Source: JAVBNT01 sp031551355 (GTDB lineage Bacteria; Vulcanimicrobiota; CADAWZ01). Taken from it: DNA of 23,629 nt. The DNA lies in assembly GCA_031551355.1 (NCBI GenBank), contig JAVBNT010000027.1, forward strand, positions 1 through 23,629, read 5' to 3'. Under the pieces are notes generated by a model. That model worked only from the letters and a program-made list of their open reading frames with translations. It did not search any database and had not been told where the DNA came from. Positions 7,839 to 15,685 of the stretch are shown here, piece by piece. Position numbers and translations under genes: made by a program. The stretch's first letter is position 1, and each line of letters begins with the position of its first letter.

Positions 7839-8293
7839 GACATTGGGGTCTACTATCCCGGCCAAACAAATGCGTACGATTTGAATGTCTTTTTTGATAG
7901 TGGCATTGCCGGACTCTCAAGGGGGGGGATGCTGCCGGCGTAGGCGAAAAAATTGTCTGTGATTGCGGCGGCAAAAGCGGCAAACACATACATCTTAATA
8001 CAGATCCGAAGACAACGATTCTTCCCAACAATAACAATACACTGATTAAGGGGATGATTTTTGCCAGAAACGGCAACGTTAATGCCAATATCGGCCGCGG
8101 AGCGCTGACAATAAGAGGAGGCGTGTTCGCATACGGTGAGAGAAGAGCTGTGGATAATAAAGATAAAGGCGGTAATATCGTCGTCGGTTCTGCCGGCGGG
8201 TTTAATATTTTTTATGATCCCGATTACATGAGATTTACATTTGATGATGCTTCGGCTATCGTTGTCAGCTATCTGTACCGCGGCGTATTCTAG
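7785..8293 (+). pseudogene. 3' remnant of an Asn/Gly-rich, beta-helix-like protein
   Basis: Two frames together read as one protein: frame 0 up to DSGIAGLSRGG, then frame 2 from DAAGVGEKIVCDCGGKSG to the end SAIVVSYLYRGVF. They are broken apart at a run of eight G (7921-7928). The readable part resembles the C-terminal region of surface or pilus-type proteins with short glycine-rich strands (KGMIFARNGNVNANIGRG, LTIRGGVFAYG), possibly PilX/DUF7305-like, but I cannot assign a family firmly. The 5' side stops at the end of composite repeat A; the nearest upstream ATG (7785) lies inside that repeat and is probably fortuitous. An intact downstream start would be the ATG at 8054 (79 residues). The promoter and most of the gene are missing. 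Confidence 0.5.
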
Positions 8294-8313
8294 CAGCTTT
8301 TCCGTCATAAGTT

Positions 8314-8353
8314 ATAAAAGCCGGTGATGTAAATTTTGTTGCCGGCTTTTTAT
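8314..8353 (+). terminator. Rho-independent terminator after the remnant gene
   Basis: Stem TAAAAGCCGG (8314-8324 region) with CCGGCTTTTTA (8342-8352), ending in a T run. It follows the stop of the broken gene by about 20 bases, so the old gene's 3' end, including its terminator, is preserved. Confidence 0.7.
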
Positions 8354-8386
8354 AGTCCCCGATGTCTCTGACAGCCCGGATATATA

Positions 8387-8415
8387 TTGACACCCGCTGT
8401 GTGTGATGATATTAT
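8387..8415 (+). promoter_or_regulatory. Sigma70-type promoter for the multi-GAF phosphatase gene
   Basis: A consensus TTGACA at 8387-8392 and TATTAT (five of six matches) at 8410-8415, separated by exactly 17 bases. The transcription start would fall near 8422, giving a leader of about 30 bases before the ATG at 8452. It is the cleanest promoter in the window. Confidence 0.75.
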
Positions 8416-8451
8416 CAGAAATAAGGATTTAACTATTTACAAAGGCTTTTT

Positions 8452-11400
8452 ATGAAAAAATATCTCCCTTGGAAAGATTCGGATGCAAATGACCGGGTAT
8501 TGACTAAAAGTCATGTTTTTGAATCTTTTTTAAATTTTTTTACTAAAGCCACCGGTGCCGCCATTGCGCTTTTCGATTTGAATGGTGCTCAGCTTACTCC
8601 TGTCAGCGCACAAAATGATTTTTGCCCGCTGATTTTTTCTTTGAATTCCGAGAAAAAAAGCTGCCTTGGTTTTCATGCTGCAATTGCTGCCGAAGCCCTG
8701 AAAAAGCAGGGACTTACAGTGAAAACATGCCCGTACGGTATGGCCTGTTTTGCTTTGCCTGTTGTACATGAAGATTCCGTATATGCTTTGCTTGCGGGGG
8801 GAATGCTCAGGGATAAGTCTGCTGTCGTGGATTTTTCTTCGTTGCCTGCAGATTGCTTAAAATTTTTTGAAAAACAGCCGTCTTGTGATTTATTGTTCCT
8901 GAAAGAGCAGATGAAGCAGTTTGAAGGAGATTTAAGTAATTCTTTTGATGAGCTTTTTTCTTATTATGATCTTAACTCTTCTGCGAGAAATGCCGTTTCT
9001 GTTTTTGATTCGGCTGCCGCTTTTTCAGAGGATGTTGATATCTCTTCATTTCTTTCGGATATAGCATCGAGATTGTGTTTTTATTACGGAACCGATTTGG
9101 GTCTTATATTGCTGTGTGATGACCAGTGTTCGGAAATTTCCATGTTTGCCTTTAGTGACAATGTAAAGAAATTGCCTTTTAAGCTCAGTCTTTCCGAGGG
9201 CTTTACTTCTATCGTGGCCAAAAGTAAATCTACCGTAGCGGTGGAAGACCTGTCTTCCTTTGAAGCTTCCGGAACTAAAAATTTATTACCCCGCTCAATG
9301 CTTGCCAGTCCTGTATTTTTTGAGGGATTGACGATTGGTTTTATTTATTTGTTTGCGATGGATGAGAAACGCCGTTTTACGGACAATGAACGAAAAGCGA
9401 TTGAGCTGCTTGCTTCTGATCTGGCTTTAGCAGTAGATTATTTGCGCAAAAAAGAGCAGAATATTCTTAGGCATAAATCGCTTAAGCGTTCTGCCGAGAG
9501 GCTTCAGGTTTATCTTTCGCAGATGGGTGCGGCTCTGTCGTCGGCTCTTAATTTACACCAGTTGCTGAGAATAATCGTTGATATGGGGATAAAACTGACG
9601 GGAGCAACATCGGCAACTCTCTCCCTGATCGAGAATAATAAAGTCGCGATGCAGGTGCATGCCGATTCCGGACATAATCTTTCGTCTTCACCGTCTTTGG
9701 TTAACAGAAGCAGCCTTGTCGGATGGTCTTCCGATAAGCCTCTTGATAGCTCCACGGTCTCATCTGAAGCGTGCTACAGGACTTCAAAACAAACCGTTTC
9801 CTATCTTGGGATACCGATAACCGTTAAAGACAGTCTTATTGGAGTTTTGAATATTTATTCGAGCGGAAATTCCAAAGATTTTTCTCTTGAAAAACTTGAG
9901 CTGCTTGATTCTTTTGCCAAGCAGGCGGGACTTACTATTGAAAATGCACGTAATTACGAAAAGGAGCAGAAAAGGGCAAGGGACGCTTCGCTGCTTTATG
10001 AGGCTGTCAGGGCAATAGGACAGACGCTTGATTTTAATGATTTGCTGCGCGTTATTATTACGAAACTTTCGCAAATGGCGCAGGTTGACAGATGTTTGAT
10101 TTTTCTTTACGACAAGGACAGCAGCAGCTTCTTTTTTGTTTCTTCCTCTGAGGGGCTTTCACAGAAACAGCTTGATTTTCTCAAGGGATTTGTTGTTTCC
10201 GTTGAGGAGATACAGCCGGATGTCTGGCAGATGCTGACCTGCGGAGATCCTTTTGTGTTCTCGGGAAGCTCACGTCTGACTGCGGCCTTGAAATTATTTT
10301 CCAAAAAATTTCCCGCATCCGGCAGTGCAATGCTGGCGCCCCTGATTGCCAGGGAAAAGGTTCTGGGAATGATTTATCTGTATGACTCGCAGCTTCCAAG
10401 GACGTTTACGTCTTATCAGATTGATTTAATAAAAACTATTTCCATGCAAATTTCTGTGGCCCTGCAGCGTGTAGTGCTGATAAAAAAGCAGGAAGAGCAG
10501 ACAAATCAGCTCAGGGCACTGTTGAATATTTCTTCAATGCTGCCAACTACGCGGAGCCTTGTCAGGGTTGTCAGACTTGTCACGGAAAAAGCGTCTATGC
10601 TGCTCAATGTATCTTCCTGTGCGTTGCTGCTTGTTGATGAAAACAACAATGAATTGGCTTTGTATTCCGGGGATAACCTGCCTGGTTCGATAGCCGATGA
10701 AAACATACAGAGAAATATTGCCTCAATTGTGATGGGTTCCAAAAAGACGTATATGGATATTGAGCCGGAGAAAATTGCGGATTCCGAGCTGAGAAAGCTG
10801 CTTGTCGGCAATGTTGGACATATCGTGCTTATTCCTTTGATTGTTAAGAGAAAAGTTATCGGCGTTTTAAATTTATTTTCCGATGTAGATAAGGCGTTCA
10901 GAAAAGATCAACTGAGGTTTTTAAAAAGTTTTGCCGATCAGGCGGCTACTGCGATAAGAAATGCCAGCCATGAAGCTTTTGTTAAAAATAAGCTCAGAGA
11001 GCTGGCAATGCTTGTGGAAGCCGGGAAATCAATAAACTCATCTCTTGATTTCAATATGGTGCTTGATTTAATTTCAAGATGTGTGATGCGTTATGTTTCA
11101 TGCGATGCCATCTCCATAATGCTGATGGAGGAACATAATCACGCTTATGGCTATGAGAGAAGACTGGTCGTCTCTAATGCAGTCGGACTTAACAAACGTT
11201 TTACTAAAAAGGTTTTTAATCTGACTGAACGTATTGTGGATGAAGTTGTTGCCGGAAAACATGTGATTCATAATGTGGCTGACGCCCCCGAAGGTGTTTA
11301 CCCTGATATTTTGCTGGAAATGGGATTTAAAACATTCCTGTCTGTTCCTATGGAATACAGGGGCAATGTTGTCGGTATAATAAATGTCTACAAGCAGGAT

Positions 11401-12204
11401 GTTGCCAACTACAGCGAATCGGATATAAGTCTTTTGTCCATTCTGGCCAACATGGCTGCCAGTGCGATAGAAAATTCCAAATTGTTTGAGCAGCAGCACG
11501 CAGTGGCGGGAATATTGCAGTCTATTGTTATGCCGCAAAAAGAGTTTAATTTCCCCGGAGTCGATATTGGCTATAAGTATATTCCGTCAGGCGATATTTC
11601 CGGAGATTATTTTGATGTGATCTCGCTTAGCAAAACTAAGTTTGCGATCGTTATTGCCGATGTTTCCGGTAAGGGCCATTCAGCGGCAATATATACCGTC
11701 AGAGTTAAGTATCTTTTGAAAGCCTATGCGCTTGCCGGTTATCAGCCGCGTGAGATCCTGTCGATGGTCAATGATTTGATCATTCCTGAAACTGCCGAAG
11801 ACAAGTTTATCAGTTTGTTTTATGTTGAGGTTGATACGAAGAAAAAAATCATCAAATATGCGTCTGCCGGACATGAACCGCCTGTTTTTTATAGTTCAAA
11901 AACGGGAGAGACGAAGCTTCTTGAGACAGAAGGCCTGCTTATTGGTATTGATTATGACGCTATTTTCAGACAGGAAGAGCTGGCATATAATAACGGCGAT
12001 CTTCTTGTTCTTTACACCGATGGGATTACTGAAGCTGCCTGTGAAAGCGGGGTGTTTTTCGGTATTGACGGAGTTATTGACTTAATTCATAAAAATACCC
12101 AGGCACGCGCGCAGACGCTTGCCAATAAGATTTATACTTCAATTCAAAAATACACCGGCCGCCGGTTTTATGACGATTTCTCATTGATAGCCGTTAAGCT
12201 TTAG
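8452..12204 (+). CDS. PocR-GAF(x5)-SpoIIE/PP2C-type serine phosphatase
   Basis: A 1250-residue soluble signalling protein. N-terminal PocR-type sensor (about 20-165): FFTKATGAAIALFDLNGAQL with the three family cysteines in NDFCPLIF, KKSCLGFH and KTCPYGMACF. Five GAF domains follow (about 190-335, 360-505, 525-670, 695-845, 860-1010), with repeated endings such as LIGVLNIYSSG, VIGVLNLFSDV and VVGIINVYKQ. C-terminal SpoIIE/RsbU phosphatase (about 1040-1250): GDISGDYFD (metal Asp1052), IADVSGKGHS (Asp1070), SAGHEPP, LYTDGITEA (Asp1190) and YDDFSLIAVK (Asp1241/1242). All metal ligands look intact, so it is probably active. Such enzymes dephosphorylate anti-sigma-factor antagonists in partner-switching pathways; no antagonist or anti-sigma gene is adjacent. 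Its own promoter lies just upstream. Start ATG has a weak site (AAAGG). Confidence 0.93.
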   Translation: MKKYLPWKDSDANDRVLTKSHVFESFLNFFTKATGAAIALFDLNGAQLTPVSAQNDFCPLIFSLNSEKKSCLGFHAAIAAEALKKQGLTVKTCPYGMACFALPVVHEDSVYALLAGGMLRDKSAVVDFSSLPADCLKFFEKQPSCDLLFLKEQMKQFEGDLSNSFDELFSYYDLNSSARNAVSVFDSAAAFSEDVDISSFLSDIASRLCFYYGTDLGLILLCDDQCSEISMFAFSDNVKKLPFKLSLSEGFTSIVAKSKSTVAVEDLSSFEASGTKNLLPRSMLASPVFFEGLTIGFIYLFAMDEKRRFTDNERKAIELLASDLALAVDYLRKKEQNILRHKSLKRSAERLQVYLSQMGAALSSALNLHQLLRIIVDMGIKLTGATSATLSLIENNKVAMQVHADSGHNLSSSPSLVNRSSLVGWSSDKPLDSSTVSSEACYRTSKQTVSYLGIPITVKDSLIGVLNIYSSGNSKDFSLEKLELLDSFAKQAGLTIENARNYEKEQKRARDASLLYEAVRAIGQTLDFNDLLRVIITKLSQMAQVDRCLIFLYDKDSSSFFFVSSSEGLSQKQLDFLKGFVVSVEEIQPDVWQMLTCGDPFVFSGSSRLTAALKLFSKKFPASGSAMLAPLIAREKVLGMIYLYDSQLPRTFTSYQIDLIKTISMQISVALQRVVLIKKQEEQTNQLRALLNISSMLPTTRSLVRVVRLVTEKASMLLNVSSCALLLVDENNNELALYSGDNLPGSIADENIQRNIASIVMGSKKTYMDIEPEKIADSELRKLLVGNVGHIVLIPLIVKRKVIGVLNLFSDVDKAFRKDQLRFLKSFADQAATAIRNASHEAFVKNKLRELAMLVEAGKSINSSLDFNMVLDLISRCVMRYVSCDAISIMLMEEHNHAYGYERRLVVSNAVGLNKRFTKKVFNLTERIVDEVVAGKHVIHNVADAPEGVYPDILLEMGFKTFLSVPMEYRGNVVGIINVYKQDVANYSESDISLLSILANMAASAIENSKLFEQQHAVAGILQSIVMPQKEFNFPGVDIGYKYIPSGDISGDYFDVISLSKTKFAIVIADVSGKGHSAAIYTVRVKYLLKAYALAGYQPREILSMVNDLIIPETAEDKFISLFYVEVDTKKKIIKYASAGHEPPVFYSSKTGETKLLETEGLLIGIDYDAIFRQEELAYNNGDLLVLYTDGITEAACESGVFFGIDGVIDLIHKNTQARAQTLANKIYTSIQKYTGRRFYDDFSLIAVKL

Positions 12205-12236
12205 ATAAAACAAGTTGGCTGTCTCACAAATTTCTG

Positions 12237-12502
12237 TCTCTCACAGAGGGCACAGAGACCAACAAAGATAGATACCTGTTTAAAAAATCTTCTGTATTCT
12301 CCTATTCTCTGTGAGGAACCTTTCAAAAGCTAGAGCAGTTTAGCAGTTTGCAATTGAACCGTCATACATTTGCCAAACAACCGATATCGGTCAATCCATA
12401 AAATACTGGTTCGCCGCGCTGCGCTCGCGATGACGACTACGCCGTCTTTTCCAAAAACGTTTACAGGATTTTAGTGACATATAAAATGCAAATTGCTCTA
12501 AT
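12237..12502. repeat. Composite intergenic repeat, copy B
   Basis: Same architecture as copy A: TCTCACAGAGG (12239-12249) opposite TTCTCTGTGAG (12305-12315), sharing the AACC that follows, then TAGAGCA at 12331-12337 and an inverted partner TTGCTCTAAT at 12493-12502. The filler differs and contains a palindrome ACCGATATCGGT (12390-12401) plus a GC-rich patch, CGCCGCGCTGCGCTCGCGATG near 12412-12434, that looks like a REP-type unit. It fills most of the 369-base gap between the phosphatase gene and the convergent protease operon. No gene is seen in it. Confidence 0.7.
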
Positions 12503-12524
12503 AAAAAAGGAGCCGCCTTGGCTC
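12503..12524 (-). terminator. Rho-independent terminator of the protease operon
   Basis: Read on the minus strand: GAGCC-AAGGC-GGCTC followed by CTTTTTT. It lies about 50 bases past the stop of the minus-strand protease gene. Confidence 0.75.
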
Positions 12525-12573
12525 TTAACAAGACAGCCCCTTTTGCTTTTATCTGGAGTTGATGTGATTCCGT

Positions 12574-14142
12574 TCAGCGTAAACGCGGATCTTTTTCTCT
12601 TTCTTCGGAAGTCAGCTCCGTCGGCTTATTGTCATTTTTTGTGATCAGGTTGCCGATGGCTGTTCCTATTTTTGCACCGGCTTTAGTCATTGCTATGTTG
12701 CCGATGACGGTGCCGACAACCAACCCGATAGCCCCGCCGATAGGGCCTGCAACAGCAAATCCGGCGGTAACTCCGGCATAAAGCCCCAACATCGAACCTG
12801 ATACGGATCCGGCGGCCCCGCCTGCTGCGATAGCGATAGCTTTCTTAGCGCCCTTCAGCGTGACTTTTTTCTTTTCAGTATTATTTTCGCCGGCCTTGGT
12901 TTCGGTTTCAGTCTGTTCTGTTTTGGGCTTGTCTGCCATTTTGGTTTTATGGAATTTTTTATTAATCCATTTGCCAAGGCGAATAAGTCCCTGTGCCGGG
13001 GCGCCTGCGGAGTGTGACGCAACATAATTGGCCTGTTCAGCGGTAATTTCTTTCTTATCAATCGCCTCGGAAAGCGCCTTGCTTGCTCCCTCAATGGCAA
13101 TGCCGCCGACAGCAAAAAGTTTCGATGCGTAACAGGCGTTGGCCATAAATTTCAGCGAGCCTTCCATCTGCTTTCTTTCATCACCGGTATCAATGCCTTT
13201 GCTGAGCTCTTTGGCACCCTTGACCAGATTGCGAACCTGCAGTCCGTATGAAAGAGTTGAGAGTGCTGGTTTCAGTAACGGAATTTTAGAGAACGTTTTG
13301 CCGATGAATTTGCCGGTTTCTCTGAAAGCGTCTCTTTCGACTATTTTGTCGAAAAGCCCCATTTTTTCAAGTTCGGCTATTTTTTCATATTTTTCAGGAC
13401 ATTCGGCTTTTAATCTCTCGGGATTTTTGTAAAACTCTTCAAATGATTCGGCGAAATCTTCCAGCCTGTTGTTCTTGGCATACTCCGAAATATGAGGGCC
13501 TTTCCCCCAGAGATCGCCCTTGGCACTTTCCATACGGAGCAGGCTGGCAAAACCTTCGCTGTAATCCCTCATGTGACCGAATTCATGGATGATTGTTGAT
13601 TCGGAGAAGCTGCTCAAGTCGCCGACACAATTTTTAGATAATCCCACAATCTGTGCTCCGGGGAAGGGAATTGCCATTCCGGAAGCTTCCTTCGTAGTGT
13701 CATAAAGTAAAGTCAGCTTATCCAGCCATTGGACATGTGACGCCGCCGACACGTCCTTAAGCGGCATTTTGTCTAGAATGCTGTAAGTGAATTCAATCTG
13801 TTCTTTCGTGCCGCCGCCAACCGAAGGATAGATAAAGCCCGGGAAAGCGTCTATCGCATTGTCCAGATCATCAAGAACTCCGGCAATCTTGCCGGCAGCA
13901 CCAATAATTTTTGTTTTCAGTGTCGACTTACTTTCTTCGCCTGTCTCCTGATCTGCAACAGATACGGAGTTTTTCAAATCGGCCAGTTTTTTTGCATCGG
14001 CCTGTTCTTTTATGTCTTTGGAAGAACTTAAAGAAATGCTGTCGGAGGCTGCTATTACGGAATTTTCCTTAGCCAGCTTTGTCAGCGGTTCTTTTAAATT
14101 GCCGGAAGAATTTATGTTTTGAGATATAACCGGTTTAATCAT
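12574..14142 (-). CDS. Lethal-factor-like (M34/ATLF) zinc metalloprotease with glycine-zipper C terminus
   Basis: A 522-residue protein. The zinc site is ESTIIHEFGHMRD: His186, Glu187 and His190. The second half of the active site, ISEYAKNNRLEDFAESFEEF, gives Tyr221 and Glu228, exactly seven residues apart, as Tyr728 and Glu735 are in anthrax lethal factor; the surrounding E-x-FAE pattern also agrees. This places it in the lethal factor/Pro-Pro endopeptidase fold group. No Sec signal peptide is seen; the N terminus is Ser/Asn-rich and disordered, as in many type III or otherwise non-classically secreted proteins. Residues about 435-500 form a long Gly/Ala zipper likely to insert in membranes. 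Start overlaps the stop of the upstream gene (ATGA). Probably a secreted effector or toxin; the target is unknown. Confidence 0.8.
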   Translation of the reverse strand: MIKPVISQNINSSGNLKEPLTKLAKENSVIAASDSISLSSSKDIKEQADAKKLADLKNSVSVADQETGEESKSTLKTKIIGAAGKIAGVLDDLDNAIDAFPGFIYPSVGGGTKEQIEFTYSILDKMPLKDVSAASHVQWLDKLTLLYDTTKEASGMAIPFPGAQIVGLSKNCVGDLSSFSESTIIHEFGHMRDYSEGFASLLRMESAKGDLWGKGPHISEYAKNNRLEDFAESFEEFYKNPERLKAECPEKYEKIAELEKMGLFDKIVERDAFRETGKFIGKTFSKIPLLKPALSTLSYGLQVRNLVKGAKELSKGIDTGDERKQMEGSLKFMANACYASKLFAVGGIAIEGASKALSEAIDKKEITAEQANYVASHSAGAPAQGLIRLGKWINKKFHKTKMADKPKTEQTETETKAGENNTEKKKVTLKGAKKAIAIAAGGAAGSVSGSMLGLYAGVTAGFAVAGPIGGAIGLVVGTVIGNIAMTKAGAKIGTAIGNLITKNDNKPTELTSEEREKDPRLR

Positions 14143-15002
14143 AACTCACTTTTCCCCGTTTCAATATTTTTTGCTGCCGATATTTCGCTTGTCTTATTAT
14201 TTTCAACAAATTTATTCATGTTCTCTTCTTTAAGCCTTGCCATTTGTTTTATTGCCGCTCTGTTTTTCAGAGCTTTGCTAAAGTATTTTGTTCCTTTAAT
14301 TATAATGTCGGTGAGGTTAAGGGCTCCGAGAACAATTGCCGTTGCCGGTCCGCCGATTGTGAAAAAGGCTGTAGCTGCGGCACCTATTGCCAAACTGAGA
14401 GCTCCGTCAAGAATTTCTGACTTATTATCATTTCTGATTCCATTGGCCAGATGGTGTCCGCCGGTGAGCAGTTCCGTGCCGGCATAGGCAACACCTAAAC
14501 CTTTGGCGGCAAGCCCAACCATAGGGTGGGAGAGGGCAGCCGCGACTTTGGTTCCGACAACTTTGGCAACGCTTGAAAGTCCCGTCAGAAATTGTCCGCT
14601 TGAAATGGTTGTGCTTGCGGCCAGAGCCAAAGTTCCGCCTGCTTCGGTCCCCAGAACGGTGTCGCCGGTTTTTACGGCTTCTTTCATATCTTTTATGCCG
14701 TTATAGAGCATTACCGGTATCGAGGCAGTGGAAATGATACTGGCTCCTGTTTTTGCCAGTTCGCCGAGTTTCGATTCAAGTATAATATCGGCACCGGTAC
14801 AAAGGACGCTGTGGGCCGCTTCCATTCCAAGACTGACGTTGTGAATGAAATTTTTATCGTTGAGAGCACTTTTTATGACGTTATTGATGCTGAGCATATC
14901 CTGGGGCTCATTTTGAATCTCGTCTTCTTTTGCCCGGCTTTCTTTATGTTCCGGATATAAAGGTGCTTTGTTTGTATGTGTGTTTGATATATTGTTGATC
15001 AT
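14139..15002 (-). CDS. Hydrophobic glycine-rich protein, partner of the lethal-factor-like protease
   Basis: I do not recognise a family. The 287-residue product has a hydrophilic, Asn/Glu-rich N terminus (about 1-45), several weakly hydrophobic Gly/Ala-rich helices (about 55-235, including GALSLAIGAAATAFFTIGG) and a charged helical C terminus (about 240-287). It lacks a classical signal peptide. It is the first gene of a two-gene operon and its stop overlaps the protease start by four bases. Two internal segments (about 99-131 and 175-211) and one segment of the protease (299-336) share the pattern G-x3-L/M-x2-G-I/V-x10-G-x-L-x-L. Possible roles are a membrane-active translocator, a co-secreted effector or a chaperone; the sequence does not decide. 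The ribosome binding site is weak (AAAAGG). Confidence 0.65.
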   Translation of the reverse strand: MINNISNTHTNKAPLYPEHKESRAKEDEIQNEPQDMLSINNVIKSALNDKNFIHNVSLGMEAAHSVLCTGADIILESKLGELAKTGASIISTASIPVMLYNGIKDMKEAVKTGDTVLGTEAGGTLALAASTTISSGQFLTGLSSVAKVVGTKVAAALSHPMVGLAAKGLGVAYAGTELLTGGHHLANGIRNDNKSEILDGALSLAIGAAATAFFTIGGPATAIVLGALNLTDIIIKGTKYFSKALKNRAAIKQMARLKEENMNKFVENNKTSEISAAKNIETGKSEL

Positions 15003-15049
15003 AAAAAGATACTTGGCCTTTTATTTTTGATTTTTAATTATTTAGAAAT

Positions 15050-15107
15050 AATTATAATAGCTCTTATAAATTATTATAATTGATACAGGCAAAAGAGCAA
15101 CTCTTTT
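15050..15107 (-). promoter_or_regulatory. Promoter and candidate operators of the protease operon
   Basis: On the minus strand a perfect TATAAT -10 box lies at 15073-15078 with a TTGCTC -35-like box at 15095-15100, 16 bases apart. Two inverted repeats overlap these boxes: AAAAGAG-CAA-CTCTTTT (15091-15107) over the -35, and AATTATAAT (15050-15058) with ATTATAATT (15073-15081) over the -10 and start point. Both could be operators; the AT-rich one could also be fortuitous in such a biased stretch. Confidence 0.5.
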
Positions 15108-15207
15108 ACTGTTGTATTATGTAAAAAATATGTTAATTTTTATCTTTTTTTGTGTGAATGGTGTTCTATATTGTTGCTTTTAGCTGTCGTTTTAATGTAT
15201 ACTTTTT

Positions 15208-15213
15208 TATAAT
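15208..15213 (+). promoter_or_regulatory. Possible -10 box for the small gene at 15263
   Basis: A perfect TATAAT, 50 bases before the start codon, in a very AT-rich 260-base spacer. No convincing -35 box is at the right distance, so this is only suggestive. Confidence 0.3.
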
Positions 15214-15262
15214 TTAAGCAAATTTTAGATTGTTGCGGAATGTTTTAAAAGAGGTGGTTCAT

Positions 15263-15676
15263 ATGGGGTTTATTTCCAATACGGAAACTGTGGGAAAAGA
15301 AAGAAATAAGTTATGCAAGGAGATTGTGGTCTCGATCCGGGAGCTTTTAAAACAAAAGTCTCCTGATGAATTGACAAAAGATCTCGCGGCGTTTATCGCT
15401 TTGTCTCTTTTGAGAATTCATGAGACAATCGATATAAGCGTTGAGGCATGGGAGAAGCGTGATTATTGGATAAAGGCAGAACGTTTCCGGCATGAGTGGC
15501 AATGGACTTTGCCGATGGGAAATAAGCTTTGTAATGCTGTTAAAAACGATGATCTGGCTGTCATTGCAGTGTCTGTTGCGGAACTTGCCCAAAAACTGGA
15601 ATCTGTTCATGTCGGGGAAAAGCACCGTTTGGGGCAGCCTTGGGTCGGGGCTTACCGAAAGCTGACCGGGAGTTAA
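15263..15676 (+). CDS. Small helical protein of unknown function
   Basis: A 137-residue protein with no signal peptide or membrane segment, predicted mostly helical and rich in Lys, Glu and Leu. I do not recognise it. I chose the ATG at 15263 because AGAGGTGG lies seven bases upstream; an in-frame TTG at 15230 would add 11 residues without a ribosome binding site. Aromatic-rich centre (WEKRDYWIKAERFRHEWQW) and a C-terminal HRLGQPWVGAYRKL could form a ligand or protein contact. It is followed nine bases later by the YigZ-family gene, so the two are probably cotranscribed. Confidence 0.75.
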   Translation: MGFISNTETVGKERNKLCKEIVVSIRELLKQKSPDELTKDLAAFIALSLLRIHETIDISVEAWEKRDYWIKAERFRHEWQWTLPMGNKLCNAVKNDDLAVIAVSVAELAQKLESVHVGEKHRLGQPWVGAYRKLTGS

Positions 15677-15685
15677 CCGTTTGAG

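Noticed and set aside
7853..8308. Open minus-strand frame of 151 codons over the gene remnant
   Set aside because: No ribosome binding site, cysteine/isoleucine-rich text without domain features; it is the shadow of the plus-strand remnant, which has recognisable beta-rich protein text and a proper terminator.
12412..12450. tRNA or small RNA gene in the GC-rich patch of composite repeat B
   Set aside because: No cloverleaf or T-loop sequence could be drawn; the patch looks like a REP-type palindromic unit.
14139..15002. Immunity protein for the lethal-factor-like toxin
   Set aside because: The protein shares a module and N-terminal style with the toxin itself and precedes it; immunity proteins normally follow the toxin gene and do not resemble it. 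A partner or co-effector role fits better, though immunity is not excluded.
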